Source of the DNA: JAPSGM01 sp963777045 | GTDB lineage: Bacteria; Chloroflexota; Limnocylindria; QHBO01 | DNA length: 64,000 bases | Reading direction: 5' to 3' | Assembly (NCBI GenBank): GCA_963777045.1 | Contig: CAVZPD010000030.1 | Location: 32,695-96,694 of the forward strand | Shown here: one piece after another, positions 58,576 through 64,000 of the stretch | Numbering within the stretch: position 1 is the stretch's first letter | Layout: each line of letters starts with the position of its first letter | Position numbers and translations under genes: made by a program | The notes under the pieces: generated by a model | Told to the model about the DNA's origin: nothing | Seen by the model: only the letters and a program-made list of their open reading frames with translations | Database searches by the model: none

Positions 58576-60834
58576 TTACTGCGGCGCGGTCACCGAGATC
58601 TGGAGGTTCCAGGTCGAATTGTTCAGGACCTGGATCCGTGTCCCGGTATGCGGGTTGTTGACGCTCATCCAGGCGGCCTGGTGGTGACTGATGGCATCAC
58701 CAGGATCGCTCGCCACGTAGTAGCTCTGCATGTCGTCGAAGGTCGGCACAGCCGCCTTTGACTTCAGGACCGTGGGAACTCCGCCCTTGTAGATCGTGAC
58801 CTTCGACGACGGCTTCACGCCGAATGTCGCATCACGCGCCTGCAGGCGGCCCCGCATGACCTGGCCATCGGAGTAGTGGTCGATCGCGTAGTGGGCGTCC
58901 ACCGGCAGGATCAGTCCCTCGCCCGGGTGGTCGCCCACTGCATTGTCCGAGTAGAACGAGTCGTAGTACCAGACCAGCAAGCCGGCCTCGTACGGGAACC
59001 GCTCCGCCCAGTTAGCGGCGACACTGCCACCGAAGTTGTATGGACCGGTCTTCAGGTTCGCATCGTAGCCAACGTACTGCCGGCTCTCGGCAACGTAGGC
59101 ATTGAAGACCTCGAAGAGCTCGTTCCCGGTGGTCCGATGGAACCCGGCGGCTGAGTTCGAGTCGAACGTCCAGCCGGTATCCGACTCGGCACCGTCGGTG
59201 GCGGAACCGGTGATCGCGATCTCGTCGATCGCGAAGCCGGGCGCATCGTTGCCACCGTCGCCTTGAACGCCGCCGTCGGTCCAGTAACCGAACCCGATGG
59301 TGTGCGTACCAGTCGGCAAGCTGACCGACAGATCCTTCCACCCATTCGACCGACCTTCGATGCCTTCGGCAACGACGGGCGAATTCGAGAGATTGGTGGT
59401 CACCTTGGTGCCGTCGACGGTGACGTAGGCGTAGTCATATCCGCTCTCGATGCTGTATCGCACCTTGGCGGTGAGCGTCGCTCCAGCGGGAACGTCGAAC
59501 GACTTGGTCATCTCCGTCGAGAGGTCGTTCGCTGCGCCGGAGTAGTAGAAGTAGTCGCCGGCATAGGCCGAGCCGACGTTCACTTCATGCTGACGATCGG
59601 GCAGGACGACGATCAAGCCCTGGGCGTTGTTGGTGTTGAGCTCACCCGGCCCGAGGGTCACCGTGCGCGGCGCGTCGCCGGGGAAGGCCACGTCGTAGTT
59701 GAGCCAACCCAGGTACCACTTGTCCCAGGCGTTCATGTGGAACGGCTGGTCGCCAATGCCGTCGGCGGTGTTGCCGGTGCTGCCCCACGACCCGCTGGAC
59801 ATGAGCGTCCAGAAGCCGGTCGAATTCTCGGCACCGCCGCTGTTGCCGCTGGTGTCGTACTCATCGGGCAGGCCCAGGTCGTGCGCGAACTCATGCGAGA
59901 AGACGCCCACGCCACCATTCTCGGGCTCGATCGTGTAGTCACCGATCCAGAAGTTGGTGTCGCCGATCTGGATGCCGCCCAGCAGATAGTCGGGCGAGGG
60001 TCCCCACACGTCGATCCCGTTGTAGAAGGCATACCAGCGATGCGACCAGATCGCATCGTCGCCCAGGACGCCGCCACCGGCCTCCTCGCCCTCGCCTGTG
60101 TGGATCGACTGGAAGTGGTCGATATAGCCGTCCGGCTCGTTGAAGTTGCCGTCGCCGTCGTAGTCGTAGCGATCCCAGACGTCGAACTGGCTGAGGTAGT
60201 CCTCGAAGTCCTGCGAAGTCCAGCCGTCCGCCATCCTTGCGTCGTACCAGGCGTTAACCGAGTCCTCGACGAAGAGCCAGGCATAGGAATCGGACTTGTC
60301 GTTCGAGCCATAGAACGCGCCGGTCTCGGGGACCTGAACCCAGTCAGTGACGTCACCGTCAACCGTGTATCGGCCGGACGACTGCTGCAGGTAGTAATTC
60401 GCCATCGAGTTGGCGCCACCGGTCTTGTTGAACAGCAGGTCGCGATAGTAGGCCGGGCTGAAGTCAGGCTCCCAGATGGTCGTGTTGTCGACGCTGCGGT
60501 CTGGCTGCGCGATCCCGTTGTGCGCCAGATCGCTGAACTCGCCAAGGACCGTGAAGATCGAGTCCTGGCCCTCCTGCGCGAGTTCAACGTACTGGCCAGG
60601 TGCGAGCTTGACGATCTTGCTCTTGCCGTTCGCCTTGGCCTGGCCTTTGGTGACCTTCTCGAGGGCGGTCTGCCGCAGCTCGGCCTGTTTCGTCTGGAGC
60701 GGGCTCGTGAAGCTGTCGCCCCGTGGTGGCTGCTCATTTGGGCTGCCACTCGCCGGCTTCTTGGCGAGTGCGGTGGTGGTCGTGATCGACGCCAGCAGCG
60801 CGAGCACGGCGAGAAACGCAATCAGCTTTCTCAA
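58576..60834 (-). CDS. Immune inhibitor A-like secreted metalloprotease (peptidase M6)
   Basis: A 752-residue exported protease. A signal peptide (LIAFLAVLALLASITTTTALA) is followed by a propeptide-like region, then the M6 zinc motif HEFAHDLGLPDEYD (HEFAH at 314-318). Asp-rich, Ca-binding-like loops (DRYDYDGDGNFNEPDGYIDH) precede it. The C-terminal part has two lectin- or jelly-roll-like modules (SGYDYAYVTVDG, APGFAIDEIAIT). Members degrade host or environmental proteins; here it probably feeds protein to the cell. A hairpin terminator follows. Confidence 0.9.
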   Translation of the reverse strand: MRKLIAFLAVLALLASITTTTALAKKPASGSPNEQPPRGDSFTSPLQTKQAELRQTALEKVTKGQAKANGKSKIVKLAPGQYVELAQEGQDSIFTVLGEFSDLAHNGIAQPDRSVDNTTIWEPDFSPAYYRDLLFNKTGGANSMANYYLQQSSGRYTVDGDVTDWVQVPETGAFYGSNDKSDSYAWLFVEDSVNAWYDARMADGWTSQDFEDYLSQFDVWDRYDYDGDGNFNEPDGYIDHFQSIHTGEGEEAGGGVLGDDAIWSHRWYAFYNGIDVWGPSPDYLLGGIQIGDTNFWIGDYTIEPENGGVGVFSHEFAHDLGLPDEYDTSGNSGGAENSTGFWTLMSSGSWGSTGNTADGIGDQPFHMNAWDKWYLGWLNYDVAFPGDAPRTVTLGPGELNTNNAQGLIVVLPDRQHEVNVGSAYAGDYFYYSGAANDLSTEMTKSFDVPAGATLTAKVRYSIESGYDYAYVTVDGTKVTTNLSNSPVVAEGIEGRSNGWKDLSVSLPTGTHTIGFGYWTDGGVQGDGGNDAPGFAIDEIAITGSATDGAESDTGWTFDSNSAAGFHRTTGNELFEVFNAYVAESRQYVGYDANLKTGPYNFGGSVAANWAERFPYEAGLLVWYYDSFYSDNAVGDHPGEGLILPVDAHYAIDHYSDGQVMRGRLQARDATFGVKPSSKVTIYKGGVPTVLKSKAAVPTFDDMQSYYVASDPGDAISHHQAAWMSVNNPHTGTRIQVLNNSTWNLQISVTAPQ

Positions 60835-61076
60835 AGTCTGGTCTCCGGTGCTAGTTGAGAGTCTGGGCAGTCGTCTTGACAGTTCAGGCGCGAATTTCGC
60901 GAGGCGCTACCTCCCCACTCCTCGCCGGGCAGTGCAACAGAAAGGCGCGGCCTTCCGCGCAGTGAATGTGAAGCCCGGGTTACGCAGACTTTACGGAATG
61001 GTGAGTGCGCGCCGCAACGGAATGGCGCAATCACTGTTGCGCCCGCACACCGCGCGAACGCCCATCGCGGACAAGG

Positions 61077-61105
61077 CGGGGCCCCGCCGATACGGCGGGG
61101 CCCCG
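61077..61105 (-). terminator. Long perfect hairpin after the second M6-like gene
   Basis: CGGGGCCCCGCCG (61077-61089) and CGGCGGGGCCCCG (61093-61105) form a 13-bp all-GC stem with a 3-base loop (ATA). It follows the stop of the protease gene at 61132 by 26 bases on the minus strand. No T-tract follows. Same arrangement as the hairpin at 58524. Confidence 0.75.
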
Positions 61106-61131
61106 CGGGGGTCGTCAGACCGGAATAGCGG

Positions 61132-63225
61132 TCAGCGATAGGTGACGTCCAGCGAGTACGGTGCGTAGTCGGCTACGCCCTGGGGAGCGTCGTAGGTGAT
61201 GACTAGCACCAGCGTGTTCGAGTTGCGCAGGGTCTGGCGAATCTGATCCGCGGTCGCCATCTCGGTCGCGTCATCCGTGATGAGATGGAGGACCTTGAAG
61301 TTCGAGTTGCCAGTCTTGCCGGCCTTCGGCAGCGAGACGAGGTCGACGGTGAAGTCGGCCGCGATGGGCTGATAGAAGGTTACGTCGTTGAACACCGACG
61401 AGTCGGTCCCGTCGCTGATCAGGGTGCTATCGACCATCACGTTGTCGATGTACCAGTTGGGCTCCTCGAGGATGCCGTTCCCGAGGCTCCCCCAGTCGGT
61501 CATCATGCGGAAGCCGACCAGGATCTCCTGCCCGGCGTACGCCGACAGGTCAAAGGTCTCGTTGACCCACGCCGGCTCCAACCCACCGCCCGACAGGCCA
61601 GTGAAGCCTTCGCCGAGCTGTGCCTTGATCGCCGGATAGCCACCCGCATCGATCACGTTGGTGGTGTCACCGTTCGTCAGCGTCGTCCAGGTGGTGCCAT
61701 TGTCGGTCGAGACCTGCACGAAGCCGAAGTCCCAGTTGGCCTCGATGTCGTACAGCGTGTCGAACGACAGCGTTCCGCCACCGGTCGTGCCGAAGATTGC
61801 GAACCGATCCATCTCGTCCGCTGCGCCCGAATAAAGGACCGCGTTCGGCACGTCGGTCGCAATGGGATCATCCACCGTCGTCCACGCGGTGTCCCTCGTC
61901 ACGACGTCCACGCCGTCGAAGAGGATGGAGGCGACCTTCTTCGGGTTGTCGATCGTCAGGTAGTCACTGCCCCACGGCGGAGCGCCGGGCGTGGAGTACG
62001 CCTCCTCGTTCAGGACGACCGGCGAGGGAATGTCACGCAGCTGGTAGTCGCCCTTGTTGGCGAGCACCAGTCGCGCGATCGCGAAGTCGTGGTACATGTC
62101 CGCGAACGAATCGTTCGCACCGATGGTGGCCAGGGCGTCATTGAAGCCGGCGATGCCGAAGCCCTGGTCCAGGAAGAGGGCCTTCATGCCCGCCTCGCCG
62201 TACTTGCCGTAGAGGTAGTGCATGAACATGAATGCCTCGCCGTAGTCGGCAAGGATCTCCGTGCTCTGGCCCTGGTCGCCCCAGATCACCAGCGAGTTCT
62301 CGGCGTACTCCTGGGCGGTGTCCCAGTGGCCGTCGGGGATGCCGTAGCCCACGAGCCACTCCGTCCAGTCGGAGAGGCCCTCGTTGACCCAGGACTCCTC
62401 GCCGGGGTTTTGGTCGCCATGCAGCAGGTGCTGGTACTCGTGGGCAAAGGTGCCCTCATACAGGTACGCCCGATCGTTGTCGGGGTTGCCATCCCGCCAC
62501 GGGGAGTCGTTGGGACCAACCCGGTTTGCCCAGTCGTAGGCGTCTATGGTGATGACGTTCCGATCCAGGTAGGTGTTGATCGTGGAGCTGAAGAAGCCGG
62601 CGATGTAGACGGGATAGTCCGGATCGTAGAAGGCATCGTCACGAACGTTGCTGATCATGGCGATGACCCGATCCTCACCGTCGCTCGACTTGTAGTAGTC
62701 GGGGGGAACGAGGCCCAAGTCCGCCAGCAGAGAGTGCGACCCATCCCGGTGCTCCGGTTCGCGCCAGAACTCCGACTCCTTCGGGTAGATGTTGTTGTCG
62801 AACTGGTCGACGAGGTAGGCGATCTGCGCGTCGGTGATCTCGACTGGGTTGCGGGGATCGCCGTCGGGGAAGTTCGGGTCGGACTGGACCCAGACCTCGA
62901 TGTGCGCGCCGATGGCGCGGACGACGAAGTCCGTGAAGAAGTAGCCGCCGCTGCCGTCTTCGAGGCTCTCAAGGCTCAGGGAGGTAACGGTGTCACCCTC
63001 CTGGTAGATCGGATCCCCACCGCTCTGCGACGATGCGGCCGACGATGCGGATGGAGTGCCCTTCAGGTGGGAGAAGTCCGGCGTCGCGCTCGTCACCCAC
63101 GACGGCGCCGCCACCGGACGGTAGTTGGGTAGCTGCTTCGCCACGACGCCCGCCGCCGGCAGCAGGGCAAACGTCATCGCGAGGCTCACCAAGATGGTGA
63201 AGGTCTTACGTCTGGCGAATCGCAC
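61132..63225 (-). CDS. Secreted M6-like zinc metalloprotease
   Basis: A 697-residue secreted protease. The GTG start at 63225 has GAGGAGG 5 bases upstream; the longer N-terminal extension is rejected. The signal (ILVSLAMTFALLPAAGVVA) is followed by the zinc motif HEYQHLLHGDQ (HEYQH at 262-266) and NEGLSDW (E282), as in immune inhibitor A-like gluzincins. The C-terminal ~300 residues contain a jelly-roll module (AWVNETFDLSAYAGQEILVGFRM). Tandem with the M6 protease at 58576; only the intervening hairpin and ~300 bases separate the two genes. Confidence 0.85.
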   Translation of the reverse strand: MRFARRKTFTILVSLAMTFALLPAAGVVAKQLPNYRPVAAPSWVTSATPDFSHLKGTPSASSAASSQSGGDPIYQEGDTVTSLSLESLEDGSGGYFFTDFVVRAIGAHIEVWVQSDPNFPDGDPRNPVEITDAQIAYLVDQFDNNIYPKESEFWREPEHRDGSHSLLADLGLVPPDYYKSSDGEDRVIAMISNVRDDAFYDPDYPVYIAGFFSSTINTYLDRNVITIDAYDWANRVGPNDSPWRDGNPDNDRAYLYEGTFAHEYQHLLHGDQNPGEESWVNEGLSDWTEWLVGYGIPDGHWDTAQEYAENSLVIWGDQGQSTEILADYGEAFMFMHYLYGKYGEAGMKALFLDQGFGIAGFNDALATIGANDSFADMYHDFAIARLVLANKGDYQLRDIPSPVVLNEEAYSTPGAPPWGSDYLTIDNPKKVASILFDGVDVVTRDTAWTTVDDPIATDVPNAVLYSGAADEMDRFAIFGTTGGGTLSFDTLYDIEANWDFGFVQVSTDNGTTWTTLTNGDTTNVIDAGGYPAIKAQLGEGFTGLSGGGLEPAWVNETFDLSAYAGQEILVGFRMMTDWGSLGNGILEEPNWYIDNVMVDSTLISDGTDSSVFNDVTFYQPIAADFTVDLVSLPKAGKTGNSNFKVLHLITDDATEMATADQIRQTLRNSNTLVLVITYDAPQGVADYAPYSLDVTYR

Positions 63226-63489
63226 AGGTTCCTCCTCATCCCTTTGGCCAAGCCGGGACGATGCTGAACCGGGTCGCTGCAATCGGTCGATTCGTCGAGC
63301 GCAGGTCGCGCCGCTCGGCTGGGGCGGTGAAGGCCCCGGCGCTTCCCCCGGCAGCCGTCCTTTCCGGCTGAGGCGCTCATTCTGCACTCTGGGACAAGCT
63401 TTGCCTCGCCCAATTTCGCCGCGTCGGGACAGAAGTGGTGACGGGACGCAACACGGCCGGCATGGCACCTGCGGTGGCATGCTTCTGCC

Positions 63490-63966
63490 ATGCAGCCTCG
63501 TTCTGGACCATCACTCTTCGCCCTCGCGCTGCTGGGACTACTCGCCGCGCAGCTGACGAGCTGTGCGGTACTGGAGCAAATGGCTTCGGGCGAGCCCACT
63601 CGCGCACCGGTCACACAGACCCCGTCCGGCAGCTCGGGCGAAGCGGAACCGATCCCTGATCCTCTCCACCCCACCACGCATCAGCCGGGTGGCACCTTCC
63701 GCGTCGGCGACGCCGAGGTGACGTACCTGGGCGTCTTCGCCACGGACGGCCGTCTCGAGGTGCGCCTTCAGGTCGAGTCCGGCGTCCTCCCGTCCGACGC
63801 AAGCGTCGGCACGCCGGATGGCGAGCGGCTCTCGCTGTCAGACCGCGACTCCATCGTTCGCTCCGAGCCGTTCGGCGATGCGGCGGAACCGCCGGCGAGC
63901 GACGCCACCCTGACCCTGGCCGTCGGCGACTTGCTCGTCCCGCTCCAGGTCGGCAAGGTCAGATAG
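63490..63966 (+). CDS. Lipoprotein
   Basis: A 158-residue lipoprotein with lipobox QLTSC (signal SLFALALLGLLAAQLTSC), a Pro/Thr/Ser-rich linker and a compact beta-rich domain (FRVGDAEVTYLGVFATDGRLEVRLQVESG). It is divergent from the M6-like protease (264 bases). Function unknown. Confidence 0.6.
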   Translation: MQPRSGPSLFALALLGLLAAQLTSCAVLEQMASGEPTRAPVTQTPSGSSGEAEPIPDPLHPTTHQPGGTFRVGDAEVTYLGVFATDGRLEVRLQVESGVLPSDASVGTPDGERLSLSDRDSIVRSEPFGDAAEPPASDATLTLAVGDLLVPLQVGKVR

Positions 63967-64000
63967 GCATCACCAGCGGCCGATGAGGCGGACCGCCGAC

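Overview
The window is a high-GC, gene-dense bacterial chromosome segment. It has short intergenic gaps and many 4-bp (ATGA/GTGA) gene overlaps. I infer a Chloroflexota-like organism, possibly a soil or freshwater lineage such as Limnocylindria/Ellin6529. The grounds are the combination of a zinc-ribbon/cyclase/AAA/TPR giant regulator, F420 biosynthesis genes, a long ICL2-type isocitrate lyase, mycobacterial-type FdxA ferredoxin, a six-gene-plus [NiFe] hydrogenase operon, and M6-type secreted proteases. No rRNA or tRNA gene is visible, so the taxonomy is inference only. I saw no integrase, transposase, phage gene or CRISPR array. Layout: 0-10.8 kb holds lysA, the giant cyclase-ATPase, an O-methyltransferase, a frameshifted PIG-L deacetylase, DUF971, a membrane-anchored propeller-like protein, a DUF2652 protein and a nitrilase. 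11-18.9 kb holds a DtxR regulator, a frameshifted META lipoprotein, an HTH protein, and acs plus a TMEM165-type transporter bracketed by two inverted arrays of hairpin repeats, then a cNMP-binding protein and a LysR regulator. 19-29.2 kb holds the ICL2-like isocitrate lyase, a MarR/MFS pair, a serine hydrolase, a DUF885 protein, TetR, and two tRNA-editing enzymes. 29.2-36.6 kb holds an unrecognised four-gene envelope operon (two lipoproteins, a YggT-like membrane protein, a predicted nucleotidyltransferase) downstream of a large LuxR-type ATPase, then a second MFS pump. 36.7-40.6 kb holds ferredoxin, an M19 dipeptidase, a YbaK protein and a second DUF885 protein. 40.8-46.3 kb is the hydrogenase operon (small subunit, large subunit, cytochrome b, HypA, HypC, an accessory protein, maturation protease). 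46.3-58.3 kb holds asd-hom, a Ser/Thr kinase, cofD-cofC-cofE (F420), three more enzymes or pumps that include two F420-type oxidoreductases, and a CinA-like protein. 58.3-64 kb holds two large secreted metalloproteases, each followed by a long perfect hairpin, plus lipoproteins. Functionally, acs and the isocitrate lyase point to acetate use through the glyoxylate shunt. The hydrogenase, with a Tat signal, C-terminal anchor and cytochrome b, points to membrane-bound H2 oxidation feeding the quinone pool. F420 synthesis is paired with F420-dependent enzymes. lysA, asd and hom belong to the aspartate family of amino acids. Secreted M6 proteases, a dipeptidase and DUF885 peptidase-like proteins suggest protein scavenging. 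The least explained items are non-coding: a 176-bp collinear repeat element present twice (10875-11050 and, inverted, 53771-53946), and the two hairpin arrays with periods quantised at 51 and 61-62 bp in convergent gaps. Also notable are a proximal-cluster Cys-to-Asn change in the hydrogenase small subunit, a shared operator/promoter that sits directly on the start codons of two MFS genes, and the nucleotidyltransferase-lipoprotein operon.
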